DNA of 64,000 nucleotides from an uncultured Dokdonia sp. (GCF_947492535.1 NZ_CANLNH010000020.1:1-64000); one strand, 5' to 3'. Shown: positions 35,403-44,442, numbered from the stretch's first letter. Translations and numbers: made by a program. The notes: generated by a model not told the origin, from the sequence alone.

Positions 35403-37406
35403 CTAAAATTTCCAAATACCATACAATTGTATTTGCGATTGGGGTTCGTTGAAATTATACACATATCGTATGCCTCCACTGGGGCCAATGCGAACACCTC
35501 CAAAATTAGCACCTACAAACCAACCTGCTTGAAAATTCCCAAAGCCTTTATCGCATTTGGTTTCTTGAAAGGTGTCTTGTGTCTCGTCTCGTATTTCACC
35601 CTCTCCCGGAATGAGTAATGAAAATTCTCCAAGTGTTTGTTGCTCACAATTGCTTTGTAAATCAACGCGAAGTTGAGGTCCTGTGCCTATCGCCATAAAG
35701 TTATTTAGATTGTACCTAAAAGAGATCGGGACGAGGTAAGTAGAAATATTATTTTCTTCAGCTTGTTCGGTAAATCGGGTGATACTCTCAATGCCAATAT
35801 CGTTTATTTCACTTGTTTCAAAGTTCCGTAAGGTCTCAAAAGAGCCTGCTGAAAAGAACAACTCAGATTGTAAATACCATTTGTATGATTTAAATGGTGA
35901 AATCGTCACGCCTGCAAAATACTCCTGACTATTCTCACGGTCTGGTGTAAAAATGGTTCCTGCTTTTGCGCCTATAGAAATGCCAGGTGTAAATCGAGTA
36001 GTGCTATAATTCGTATAAATAGGTTCGTTTTTGTCAAAGTAAATGGCCGTACGACTTCGCGTTTTCTTCTTGTGAAAATCGTTGCCAAACTTCATAGAAT
36101 ACTTGACAAATCCTTTGGTAGAATCTCGATCTGTTACGTTTTTCTGGGCAGTACCTGGAAGATATATTCTTTTAAAAGTAAAGATGATTTTGTCTTTTTT
36201 GAAAATAGTATCGAGACACGAATAATCAACTTCACGACCTTTAGGACAAATACGGCATAGAGGATACATGTCTTCTACTTTCAAGGTTGTTTTGTCAAAC
36301 ATTTCTGGAGTATCTACTTCTAGTCTGATTGTATTTGCGGGACCTTCTCCATCATTTTGGAAACGTACTTTAAACTTAAGTCGTTTAAATCGAACAAGGC
36401 GATAATTCATCAGCGTACCATTGGATGACATTTTGTTAGGATCATGTGAAGTGACAATTTCCATTTCAGTGTCTTTTACGGTATGATTTTCATAATTCTC
36501 ATCAGGAACATATACACTTCGTAACGTAACAATAGCACTGGTGTCTTTAATCATTTCTGGAGTGGTTTCCAGCGTGCGGAAAATATTGCGTTCTTCTCCA
36601 GGTTGCATGTCTTTAAACTCAATCACCTGACTGTTACGATACAATGCTTTTGATTCATCTATCGTATTTAAAAGGTTTGTTTTTTTTACGCTGTCGCGAA
36701 AAGATAGCTTTGGTCTTTCAATTGGAGAGCCATCTGTTGATGTGAGATATTCTGACGAAAAATCAATGCCCGTATTGGAGGTAATTAACTGTTCTTCTAC
36801 AACCGATTCATTATGATGAAGACGGGTGTCTTTAAGTGTGAAATTGTCATTTTTAAAAGCTTCGTCATTGTAAAAGAGATATAACTTTCCGCTTGTGGTG
36901 TAGTCTTTGGTGTTTTTATAACTGGTAATCACCACAAGTTCTTGCTCAGGTACAGGATCACGATTGGTCTTTATGATTAAATTTTCGTCAAGTTGAAAAG
37001 GAGATTTGTTTACAGAAGGATCTGCATCTAGACTCGATTGGTCATCTTGATCATCAGCAATTGTAACGCTTTTGGGTCTACTCGCAGGAGGTTTGCCATT
37101 TGCGTAGTTGTTGGTGCTCCATAAGCGTACTTCATAATTACCTTGTTTCTTATAGGTGTGTTTTGGTTTTTCTTCGTTGCTATAATTCCCATCGCCAAAT
37201 TCCCAATAATAGGTGTAATAGGCTTTTGGGGCTCCTGCTATTTGATTAAGTTGAGGCATTGTTGCGCCGTAGGTCACTTTATTACCTAATACATCGTAAA
37301 ATATAGGAGCACTTCTAGTAAGTGTATCTTGTATAGTAGTTTGTGAGTAACTACTGTAACTCAATATACTTGCGAAGAGAACGGTTATGAAAATTCTTTT
37401 GCTCAT
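35403..37406 (-). CDS. PKD-domain protein with C-terminal outer-membrane barrel
   Basis: 667 aa. Signal peptide 1-21 (ending YSSYSQ). A PKD domain near 55-115 has the typical YYWEFGDGNYS and KHTYKKQGNYEVRLWS motifs. A large Ig/beta-sandwich region (about 140-470) includes SHDPNKM, reminiscent of domains in Bacteroidota secreted proteins. The last ~180 residues look like an outer-membrane barrel (TPGISIGAKAGTIF ... IRYVYNFNEPQSQIQLYGIW). No T9SS sorting domain. Three bases separate it from the CHAT gene and three from the upstream lipoprotein gene. A degenerate palindrome (36689-36703) encodes SFRDS. Probably an outer-membrane anchor or receptor of this operon. Confidence 0.8.
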   Translation of the reverse strand: MSKRIFITVLFASILSYSSYSQTTIQDTLTRSAPIFYDVLGNKVTYGATMPQLNQIAGAPKAYYTYYWEFGDGNYSNEEKPKHTYKKQGNYEVRLWSTNNYANGKPPASRPKSVTIADDQDDQSSLDADPSVNKSPFQLDENLIIKTNRDPVPEQELVVITSYKNTKDYTTSGKLYLFYNDEAFKNDNFTLKDTRLHHNESVVEEQLITSNTGIDFSSEYLTSTDGSPIERPKLSFRDSVKKTNLLNTIDESKALYRNSQVIEFKDMQPGEERNIFRTLETTPEMIKDTSAIVTLRSVYVPDENYENHTVKDTEMEIVTSHDPNKMSSNGTLMNYRLVRFKRLKFKVRFQNDGEGPANTIRLEVDTPEMFDKTTLKVEDMYPLCRICPKGREVDYSCLDTIFKKDKIIFTFKRIYLPGTAQKNVTDRDSTKGFVKYSMKFGNDFHKKKTRSRTAIYFDKNEPIYTNYSTTRFTPGISIGAKAGTIFTPDRENSQEYFAGVTISPFKSYKWYLQSELFFSAGSFETLRNFETSEINDIGIESITRFTEQAEENNISTYLVPISFRYNLNNFMAIGTGPQLRVDLQSNCEQQTLGEFSLLIPGEGEIRDETQDTFQETKCDKGFGNFQAGWFVGANFGGVRIGPSGGIRYVYNFNEPQSQIQLYGIWKF

Positions 37407-37409
37407 TTC

Positions 37410-38396
37410 TTACAGGGAATTAATAACTGTGATGAGTTCTTCTTCGGTAGCATCAATGGTCGTTGTTGTAGCTCCAATATTGTTTTGTGTTACGCGTATC
37501 TCAGAAGTATCTACCATGTATATTCCATCTTGTCTTGAAACAAAAATTAACTGTCCCTGAGTTTCTATAGGTATTTCGCTATATACTTCACTAAAGACAC
37601 CTAAACCTATATCATATTGTTCAAATAAGCTTACAGCAATCTTGTCATTGTTATAACGGAAGAATACATTGCTATTGGTGTCATTAAATCCAGGAGGAGG
37701 TACATTGTAAACGATCGTTCTTTCATTCTGATTAGGATTAAATTGGCCTATATGATACCATCCTGTTTGAGAGGTAATGCCACTATATCCATTACTATTA
37801 TTGCCATTTGGATCTATGATTTCAGTAGGAAATGCAATGCCTGTATTTTCCCAAGTGACCATGCAATCTATATCAGAACAGGAAGGAGAATTAAAAAGTA
37901 GTTGTTCTTGTGCGTTGTTTTCTTCTGGAATAAAAATTTGTATTTCTCCTTGGATCACTACAGGATTACCATTAAAACGAATATCAAAAAACAATAAACC
38001 TTCACTTAAAGTAGGTTCTATCGTTCCAGCAGCATTACGTGTATTTGTAGATAATTGACAAGCTACGATATCTCCTGAAGTGAACATTTCTAATAGACTT
38101 ACTTCTACTTCGCCATCTATAGGGGTTCCATCTTCATTAAATAAGGTTTGTCCTGGAATATTAATAACACCTCCTTGTGTGCCGAAGAGTAGACCTCCTT
38201 CAAATCCTTGTATCGTAAATGTTTGTACTTTAGGCAATCGACAATCTAAAAGACTTGTAGTATAATCAGCTCCATTTATAGGAGCGACGGCATTTGGAGT
38301 TTCAATAACCCCTTCTTCACAATCGTGATCTTCAGAACAGCTTATAGCGAGGCATCCCGCCAAAACGAGCGCACATAGGAATTGAATATATTTCAT
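37410..38396 (-). CDS. Surface lipoprotein, paralogue of the next upstream gene
   Basis: 328 aa with a lipoprotein signal (MKYIQFLCALVLAGCLAISC, Cys20) and an acidic tether (SEDHDCEEG) that may direct export to the cell surface. A ZU5-like stretch near 65-115 (TFTIQGFEGGLLFGTQGG, then DGEVEVSLLEMFTSGDIV) is shared with the neighbouring lipoprotein (38534-39580). Both also have a C-terminal segment with NDTNSNVFFRYNNDKIAVSL. Together they look like an ancient tandem duplication. Function unknown; the operon context suggests an envelope receptor or ligand-binding role. Confidence 0.75.
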   Translation of the reverse strand: MKYIQFLCALVLAGCLAISCSEDHDCEEGVIETPNAVAPINGADYTTSLLDCRLPKVQTFTIQGFEGGLLFGTQGGVINIPGQTLFNEDGTPIDGEVEVSLLEMFTSGDIVACQLSTNTRNAAGTIEPTLSEGLLFFDIRFNGNPVVIQGEIQIFIPEENNAQEQLLFNSPSCSDIDCMVTWENTGIAFPTEIIDPNGNNSNGYSGITSQTGWYHIGQFNPNQNERTIVYNVPPPGFNDTNSNVFFRYNNDKIAVSLFEQYDIGLGVFSEVYSEIPIETQGQLIFVSRQDGIYMVDTSEIRVTQNNIGATTTTIDATEEELITVINSL

Positions 38397-38533
38397 ACTA
38401 TGGATTGTTAGTTAGCTGCAAAAGGGGGGTAATGCATTTTAAATATAGGTAAAAACAATGAAAGCGACTAAGAAGTAAGAAATCTCAAAGCAATACTGTC
38501 ACTTTGAGATTTCTCTAACTTAATAAAAAATTA

Positions 38534-39580
38534 CTATGGTAATGCATTGATTAATGCCGTTAAACCTGCTTCTGTTGTCGTTTGTGTGGTCGTAATAGTT
38601 TCAATATGATCTGCTCCAATAGTAGCGCCTTGTATCGCATATACATAACTACCTTCTTGTACAGATACAAATATGAAATGAACTTCTAACCCTATAGGCA
38701 TTTGCCCGTAATGCTCTGTGAACATATCTAAATCGGTATCGTACGTATCAAAAAAGGCTAATGCATTCGGTTCTCCATCATACGAAACATATACAGCACT
38801 ATTCGTTTCGTTAAATCCTTCAGGAACGTCTACGTATACTAATGTTTTAGGACCGTCGTAAGACCACCATTTATCTAAATTTGTCCAGCCAAAGTTGGTA
38901 AGTGGTGCAAAATATGCCGAAGTCCAAGTTCCATCTGCATTTTGAATTTCACCTCCTTGTATGTTAGCATTTTCATCTTCTTCCCATACAACATCACAAT
39001 CTAATCGATCACAATCTTCTGGTAAGAAAACAGTCATTTCAGGATCAAAATCGGCTGTAGGAGCGGTTAAGCCAAATGGAACATCAGCAACAAGTTGATT
39101 TCCATCTTGAGTAGCATTGATATAAAATTCGCCGCCAGAAATAATAGATACAATGTCACCATTATCTCTTTTTCCATTTGTAGGTAAGTTTAGGGTTAGC
39201 ATATCTGCTCTGCTATACACTTCAATAAGTACTATAGTAACATCTCCAGATACAGTTTCTCCTCCCAAATGTGTAAGTCCGTTAGGGGGGAAATACAGTT
39301 GTGTTCCATTGTTTCCTATAATAGTACCCCCTGTAGAAGCATCAATTGTAAAGCTTTGAATAGCATTTTCACGTGCCTCTAAGATACTAGCTGCGTATTC
39401 TAATCCTCCAAATATTTGGACAATGTCATCAGGTAGTTGATCAATGATGTCAGCGTCATCATTTGTCTCGCAACTTGTCATCAGCATAAATGATAATAGA
39501 CATACGATAATTGATTTAGTTACTCTGTACATATTCATACTATTGTTCTGATCTGTGTACTTCATGTTTGTTGTTTTCAT
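38534..39580 (-). CDS. Surface lipoprotein, paralogue of the next downstream gene
   Basis: Up to 348 aa. The lipobox LMTSC (Cys36 in the long form) is unusually far from the first ATG. The internal ATGs at 39536-39538 or 39530-39532 (MNMYRV) give a normal lipoprotein signal and are more likely starts. The mature part has the same ZU5-like block as its neighbour (SFTIDASTGGTIIGNNGTQ ... GDVTIVLIEVYSRADML). It is the first gene of a minus-strand run of at least five genes reaching the retropepsin, and is divergent from the ECF sigma factor gene, so both may share control. Confidence 0.75.
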   Translation of the reverse strand: MKTTNMKYTDQNNSMNMYRVTKSIIVCLLSFMLMTSCETNDDADIIDQLPDDIVQIFGGLEYAASILEARENAIQSFTIDASTGGTIIGNNGTQLYFPPNGLTHLGGETVSGDVTIVLIEVYSRADMLTLNLPTNGKRDNGDIVSIISGGEFYINATQDGNQLVADVPFGLTAPTADFDPEMTVFLPEDCDRLDCDVVWEEDENANIQGGEIQNADGTWTSAYFAPLTNFGWTNLDKWWSYDGPKTLVYVDVPEGFNETNSAVYVSYDGEPNALAFFDTYDTDLDMFTEHYGQMPIGLEVHFIFVSVQEGSYVYAIQGATIGADHIETITTTQTTTEAGLTALINALP

Positions 39581-39697
39581 AATGATATTAATTTGATGTT
39601 TTGTTTTTCTGTTTTACACCCTTATATCAGTATGCTCTTTCTATTGTTACCCCTTTTCTAGAACTTTTTTTTATATTTACTCATAAATCCAGCAAAA

Positions 39698-40282
39698 ATG
39701 GGAGATCACAAAGTACATGCAGATCAGAAATATGTACAGGCATTACTTGTAAGTGACAATAAACTCATTGCTGAAATATATACTCGTTTTGCTCCTAAAG
39801 TGGTTGGGTATATTCAAAAGAATAGTGGCGATGAATCTGCTGCTAGAGATATTATTCAAGAAGCACTCATCACGATATATGATCAAGCAAAAACTAAAGG
39901 ACTCACACTTACCTGTCCTTTTGATGCTTACTTTTTCCTAATATGTAAACGGAAGTGGCTCAACGTTCTAAAAAAAAATAAACCGGAAGGGGTAACAATT
40001 AATGATGAGGTTACATCTATAGATATACATGTACAACAGCAAGCAGATCAAACGGCCTTGTATGAAGACAGAGCAAGCTTATTTAATCAAATGCTCGAAC
40101 AGATGGGTGATGCCTGTAAGAAACTTTTAAAACTTAGTTTTTCTATTAAATCTATGGAGGAAGTAGCGAAAAAACTAGATGTTTCTTATGCATATGCTCG
40201 GAAGAAAAAATCACTTTGTGTAGGCAAGCTTACGAAGATGGTGCAAGGATCTGCTCAGTACCAAACCCTTAAAAATCTATAG
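39698..40282 (+). CDS. ECF-type RNA polymerase sigma factor
   Basis: 194 aa. The region 2 segment near 45-85 (DESAARDIIQEALITIYDQA, then AYFFLICKRKWLNVLKKNK) contacts core polymerase and the -10 element. A region 4 HTH lies at about 130-185 (LLKLSFSIKSMEEVAKKLDV, then SYAYARKKKSLCVGKL). The region 4 sequence is more divergent than in typical FecI-like factors. The next gene starts 3 bases after its stop and looks like an anchored anti-sigma-type protein. Divergent orientation from the lipoprotein/CHAT operon suggests it controls that operon. Confidence 0.85.
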   Translation: MGDHKVHADQKYVQALLVSDNKLIAEIYTRFAPKVVGYIQKNSGDESAARDIIQEALITIYDQAKTKGLTLTCPFDAYFFLICKRKWLNVLKKNKPEGVTINDEVTSIDIHVQQQADQTALYEDRASLFNQMLEQMGDACKKLLKLSFSIKSMEEVAKKLDVSYAYARKKKSLCVGKLTKMVQGSAQYQTLKNL

Positions 40283-40284
40283 TC

Positions 40285-41019
40285 ATGGACGAGAAAACCA
40301 TACTACTTTTTGACGATTATCTACAAGGAGCGCTTTCTCCCGAAGCAAAAAACGCCTTAGAGTCAAGATTAAAAACAGAACCAGCACTTAAAGATGCATT
40401 TACCATTTTTAAAGAGGTAAACGGACACTTAAGTCATCAGCTATCTGAAGAACGCGTAGCATTTAAAGATACGTTGGAAACACTAGCAGATCAGCATTTA
40501 AAAACAACGATGACCCCTAAAAAAGAAGTGAAGGTTATTTCCTTTAAACCATTGCGATATCTCGTTGCAGCCTGTGTGATCGTATTATTCGGTATTACAT
40601 TTTGGATTCAGATGCAGGCGGTAAGCTATGACGATTATTCTTTTAAAGGAACTATAGACTTGGTAGAAAGGGGTGGTGATGTGTCCGCTTTCGCGAAAGC
40701 GGAAAAAGCATTTAACAATGGGGAGTATAATGAAGCTATTGCTCAATTTGATACGATTCTAGCTGACGATCCTGAGAATACACAAGTACTATTTTACAAA
40801 GGAATTGCTTCTGTCGAAACAGAAGACTATGCTAAAGCAACATCGATTTTTGAAAATTTAAGTAATGGGACTTCTATTTTTAAATACAAAGCACAATGGT
40901 ATCATGCGTTGAGTTATTTAAAACAAGGGGATACAGATCGATGTAAGCAAATCCTAGAACGTTTGCCTCAGGAGGCGGAAAACTATAAAGAAGCACAAGA
41001 ACTTCTTAAAAAACTATAA
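40285..41019 (+). CDS. Membrane-anchored TPR protein, candidate anti-sigma factor
   Basis: 244 aa. The N-terminal 90 residues (LLFDDYLQGALSPEAKNALE and onwards) resemble the cytoplasmic part of anti-sigma factors. A single membrane helix follows near 94-112 (YLVAACVIVLFGITFWIQM). The C-terminal half, predicted periplasmic, has TPR repeats (NNGEYNEAIAQFDTILADDP). Topology and its place 3 bases after an ECF sigma gene suggest it holds the sigma factor and senses an envelope partner through the TPRs, perhaps the TPR-CHAT protein; that link is inference. AFAKA near residue 137 is encoded by the palindrome at 40687-40700. Confidence 0.7.
   Translation: MDEKTILLFDDYLQGALSPEAKNALESRLKTEPALKDAFTIFKEVNGHLSHQLSEERVAFKDTLETLADQHLKTTMTPKKEVKVISFKPLRYLVAACVIVLFGITFWIQMQAVSYDDYSFKGTIDLVERGGDVSAFAKAEKAFNNGEYNEAIAQFDTILADDPENTQVLFYKGIASVETEDYAKATSIFENLSNGTSIFKYKAQWYHALSYLKQGDTDRCKQILERLPQEAENYKEAQELLKKL
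40686..40701. repeat. Dispersed palindrome inside the TPR/anti-sigma-like gene
   Basis: Perfect CGCTTTCGCGAAAGCG, extended by one more pair (18 bp), read as AFAKA just before the first TPR. Confidence 0.95.
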
Positions 41020-41046
41020 GTGTTAGGTTAGGTTGTAGGCTATTTC

Positions 41047-41054
41047 TATTTTTG
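41047..41054 (+). promoter_or_regulatory. Probable -7 element just before the TatD gene
   Basis: TATTTTTG, an exact TAnnTTTG match ending only 4 bases before the ATG. If used, transcription would begin at or next to the start codon, giving an essentially leaderless message. Confidence 0.45.
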
Positions 41055-41058
41055 ACCC

Positions 41059-41838
41059 ATGCAATTTACAGATACCCATACCCATTTATATAGTGAAGCA
41101 TTTGATGAAGATCAAGATTTGATGATTCAACGAGCAATTGATGCTGGCGTTACACGCTTTTTTATTCCTGCCATAGACTCTGAATACACACAACGTATGT
41201 ATGATTTAGAGACTGCTTATCCAGACCATATGTTTTTAATGATGGGATTACATCCTACACATGTAAAAGAAAATTATGAAGAAGAATTGGCACATGTTGA
41301 GGCTCAGTTTGAAAAACGATCCTTTTATGCAGTAGGGGAGATAGGAATTGATTTGTATTGGGATAAAAGTACATTAGGTATACAGATAGATGCATTTAAA
41401 CGACAGATACAGTTAGCAAAAAAATATAAATTACCTATAGTGATACATTGTAGGGAGGCATTTGATGAGGTGTTTGAAGTACTCGAAAGTGAGAAAGGAG
41501 ATGATCTTTTTGGTATTTTCCATTGCTTTACAGGAACAAAAGAACAAGCGTTACAGGCAATAGGCTATAATTTGAAGTTAGGAATAGGAGGCGTTGTAAC
41601 ATTTAAGAATGGGAAAATTGATCAGTTTTTAGCTGAAATTCCAATAGAGCATATTGTTTTGGAAACCGATGCTCCTTATTTAAGTCCTGTGCCGTACAGA
41701 GGAAAGCGTAATGAAAGTAGCTATGTAACGTTAGTTGCTGAAAAAATGGCGACTATTTATCAAAAACCGCTAGATGAAATTGCAAGAATCACTTCAGAAA
41801 ATGCAAATGCTGTTTTTATGAATATAAAAGCAATCTAA
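41059..41838 (+). CDS. TatD-family metal-dependent deoxyribonuclease/hydrolase
   Basis: 259 aa, standard for TatD. The amidohydrolase-like TIM barrel has the N-terminal metal motif FTDTHTHLYSEAFDED, GEIGIDLYWD with a metal-ligand Glu near 96, HCREAF and HCFTG His ligands near 134 and 157, and the final Asp in ETDAPYLSP near 207. Family members degrade DNA in repair or apoptosis-like processes. The exact physiological role here is not shown. It is the first gene of the + strand segment running through asparaginase. Confidence 0.92.
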   Translation: MQFTDTHTHLYSEAFDEDQDLMIQRAIDAGVTRFFIPAIDSEYTQRMYDLETAYPDHMFLMMGLHPTHVKENYEEELAHVEAQFEKRSFYAVGEIGIDLYWDKSTLGIQIDAFKRQIQLAKKYKLPIVIHCREAFDEVFEVLESEKGDDLFGIFHCFTGTKEQALQAIGYNLKLGIGGVVTFKNGKIDQFLAEIPIEHIVLETDAPYLSPVPYRGKRNESSYVTLVAEKMATIYQKPLDEIARITSENANAVFMNIKAI

Positions 41839-41870
41839 ACTTAGTCTATATATAATAGAGTAAACTGAAA

Positions 41871-41878
41871 TAATTTTG
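41871..41878 (+). promoter_or_regulatory. Probable -7 element of the acyltransferase gene
   Basis: TAATTTTG matches TAnnTTTG. It lies about 25-40 bases before the region where the family's N-terminus should start (41903-41919) but over 110 bases before the first in-frame ATG at 41991. This supports an upstream, non-ATG start. Confidence 0.5.
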
Positions 41879-41909
41879 TTTCTTTTGTGGCTAATAACCT
41901 AAATGTAGT

Positions 41910-43034
41910 ATTATCTCCATATTTGATCACATACGACCGTATCACGACAGCGAAGTAAATAAGGCTTTACAACAAGCTTCTAGACATCCTATGTTTAAAG
42001 TGCTATTGCAGTTTACATTTCCAAACGCATCGATGAGCGAAATTCAGGAGATACTATCACAGTGTCATTCCATCCATGATTTTCAAACCAAAGTAATTTA
42101 CAAATCAGTTCAGAACCTATTAGCAAAAAGCTCCGAAGGTTTCTCTACAGCAGGTTTTGATACGTTACTACCTAATAAACCTTATTTTTATATATCAAAC
42201 CATCGTGATATCGTATTAGATACATCATTGATTAATGTAGGCTTAATAGATAATGGATTGATTACGACAGCCTCTGCAATAGGAGATAACCTAGTACAAA
42301 AAGAATTCTTGATGGCATTATCTAAGCTTAATAGAAATTTTTTGGTACTCCGTAATCAATCTCCTAGAGAATTACTAAAAAGCTCGAAGCTTTTATCTGA
42401 ATATATGCAGTTCTTATTATCTGAAGGACGATCTGTATGGATGGCACAACGAGAAGGACGTACAAAAGATGGTAATGATCTTACACAACAAGGCGTACTT
42501 AAGATGGTTACCATGGCCAGAGGAAAAACGCCTTTGTTACAATATATAAAGGAGCTTGATATTGTTCCAATTGCTATTTCATATGAGTATGATCCTACAG
42601 ATATTCTAAAGGTTCCTGAAATTGTGGCTAAGCAAGAAAACGTACCTTATATAAAAACAAATAATGAAGACTTTAATAGTATTCTTAAGGGTGCATTAGG
42701 GTTTAAAAAACGTATTCATATAGAAGCAGCTCCTCTAGATGCATCTATTTATGATCAGATAGAGAAAGAGGCACAAAGCGATAATGAAAAATTAAAACGA
42801 TTGGCTTCAGAAATAGATAAAAGCATACATCGTCATTATAAATTATGGCCTTCTAATTATATAGCATATGATTTATATCATAATACGACAGAGTATGCAT
42901 CTTACTACGATGAAAAAGAATTGCGCCATTTTGAAAGGCGTTTAGAGCGTAGAGTGAATAAAGAAAATCAATTGGAGATTGATAGTTTCTTATTAATGTA
43001 TGCAAACCCTGTGATTAATACATCTAAGTTATGA
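41910..43034 (+). CDS. 1-acyl-glycerol-3-phosphate acyltransferase-like (PlsC/PlsB superfamily) protein, irregular start
   Basis: The first in-frame ATG is at 41991 (347 aa form). The reading frame stays open upstream to a stop at 41895 and encodes IRPYHDSEVNKALQQASRHP, which I recall as typical of the N-terminus of this Bacteroidota family. No ATG, GTG or TTG exists there in frame; ATT at 41910 is used as a provisional start. An out-of-frame ATG followed at once by TAG at 41903 would be in frame if one base were absent. The acyltransferase motif is YFYISNHRDIVLDTS (near residue 68 of the ATG form), with EGRTKDG and an IVPIAISYEYDP block downstream. Probable membrane-associated lipid acylation; acceptor unknown. 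It overlaps the asparaginase gene by 4 bases. Confidence 0.72.
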   Translation: MISIFDHIRPYHDSEVNKALQQASRHPMFKVLLQFTFPNASMSEIQEILSQCHSIHDFQTKVIYKSVQNLLAKSSEGFSTAGFDTLLPNKPYFYISNHRDIVLDTSLINVGLIDNGLITTASAIGDNLVQKEFLMALSKLNRNFLVLRNQSPRELLKSSKLLSEYMQFLLSEGRSVWMAQREGRTKDGNDLTQQGVLKMVTMARGKTPLLQYIKELDIVPIAISYEYDPTDILKVPEIVAKQENVPYIKTNNEDFNSILKGALGFKKRIHIEAAPLDASIYDQIEKEAQSDNEKLKRLASEIDKSIHRHYKLWPSNYIAYDLYHNTTEYASYYDEKELRHFERRLERRVNKENQLEIDSFLLMYANPVINTSKL

Positions 43035-44056
43035 GTACAAAACCTAGTATACTTTTAATATACACTGGAGGTACTATAGGTATGATTAAAGATTATGAGA
43101 CAGGAGCTTTAAAAGCTTTTGACTTTGATCAATTATTACAGAACATTCCTGAACTTCAACTGTTAGATTGTGATATTAGCACGTCTTCTTTTGAAACTCC
43201 TATTGATTCGTCAAATATGAATCCTGAATATTGGAATGAATTATGTGATTTGATCAGCTCAAATTATGATAAATTTCAAGGTTTTGTGGTTTTGCATGGA
43301 AGTGATACGATGAGCTATACAGCCTCTGCGATCAGTTTTATGTTAGAAAACTTGAATAAACCTGTTGTTTTTACAGGATCTCAATTGCCTATTGGAGATT
43401 TAAGGACAGATGCGAAAGAAAATTTAATTACAGCGATTCAAATTGCAGCTTTGCAAAAAAGAAATAAACCTGTTGTACAAGAAGTATGTCTCTATTTTGA
43501 ATATAAATTATACAGAGCAAATCGTACATCAAAAGTAAGTGCTGAGCATTTTGAAGCATTTGATTCACCTAATTACCCACCTTTAATCACTTCAGGAGTT
43601 CATCTTTCTGTAAGCCATGAATTGCTTTTTAAGCCAAGAAAGAAACCTTTTAAAGTACATAAAGGCCTTGTTACAGATGTGTTACTGTTAAAAATGTATC
43701 CTGGTATTCCTAAGAGTCTGGTATTAGGTATGCTTGCTATGGAAGATGTTAAAGGAGTTGTGTTAGAGACCTATGGATCTGGTAATACAACTACAGAGAC
43801 ATGGTTTATCGATGCTCTAAAAGCAAGTATTAAAAAAGGTGTTCCTGTCGTTAATGTGACGCAGTGTACTGCAGGAAGTGTGCAAATGGGTAGTTATGAG
43901 ACAAGTGTAGCACTTAAGAAAGTAGGTGTGATTAGTGGAAGAGATATTACTACAGAAGCAGCAATTACAAAAATGATGTATTTGTTAGGACAAGAATTAG
44001 GTCCAAAAGTCTTTAAATCAGTTTATGAAACCCCTTTAAGAGGAGAGCTTACATAA
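43031..44056 (+). CDS. ansA: Type I L-asparaginase
   Basis: 341 aa, normal for cytoplasmic type I asparaginase. The first catalytic Thr is in IYTGGTIGMI near residue 14. The second catalytic motif is in VVLHGSDTMSYTASAISFML near 93-112, with TGSQLPIGDLRTDAKEN downstream. It hydrolyses L-asparagine to aspartate and ammonia. No signal peptide is present, which argues for the low-affinity cytoplasmic form. ATGA overlap with the acyltransferase gene indicates translational coupling. Confidence 0.93.
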   Translation: MSTKPSILLIYTGGTIGMIKDYETGALKAFDFDQLLQNIPELQLLDCDISTSSFETPIDSSNMNPEYWNELCDLISSNYDKFQGFVVLHGSDTMSYTASAISFMLENLNKPVVFTGSQLPIGDLRTDAKENLITAIQIAALQKRNKPVVQEVCLYFEYKLYRANRTSKVSAEHFEAFDSPNYPPLITSGVHLSVSHELLFKPRKKPFKVHKGLVTDVLLLKMYPGIPKSLVLGMLAMEDVKGVVLETYGSGNTTTETWFIDALKASIKKGVPVVNVTQCTAGSVQMGSYETSVALKKVGVISGRDITTEAAITKMMYLLGQELGPKVFKSVYETPLRGELT

Positions 44057-44179
44057 ATTTAAGATATATCTTTTTAGCAGGTCAGTTTTTTTTTGTTATT
44101 TGGCACTCCTTTTGATGAAGGTAACTGCATTGTCTAAATATATTAAATTAACGTTAAGGTATTAGATGATGTAATTTTT

Positions 44180-44267
44180 AGAGAGGTGGCCGAGCGGTCG
44201 AAGGCGCACGCCTGGAAAGCGTGTATACGTCAAAAGCGTATCGAGGGTTCGAATCCCTTCCTCTCTG
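44180..44267 (+). tRNA. tRNA-Ser (GGA anticodon)
   Basis: 88 nt. The acceptor stem AGAGAGG pairs with CCTCTCT, with G as discriminator base. The D-arm holds GGCCGAGCGGTCGAAGGC. The anticodon stem CACGC/GCGTG has loop CTGGAAA, anticodon GGA. A long class II variable arm (TATACGTCAAAAGCGTAT) identifies a Ser-type tRNA. The T-arm is GAGGGTTCGAATCCCTT. CCA is not encoded. A hairpin at 44270-44298 follows. Confidence 0.97.
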
Positions 44268-44269
44268 CT

Positions 44270-44298
44270 TAATAAAGAGTGCTTTATGCTCTTTATTA
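44270..44298 (+). terminator. Possible terminator after tRNA-Ser
   Basis: TAATAAAGAG and CTCTTTATTA form a perfect 10-bp AT-rich stem with a TGCTTTATG loop. There is no strong T run, so it may act as a processing or weak termination signal. Confidence 0.5.
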
Positions 44299-44442
44299 TA
44301 AGTTCTTACAAATAGAAACGTTTTATACTTAAAAAAGCTATTCCACTCTAATTAAGCAAGTCTGAGGTATATGATATGCTTCCTATGAAGCATAATGAGT
44401 TTCTATCTGCTATTTTTTTCAGAATTAATCTAATTAATTACT

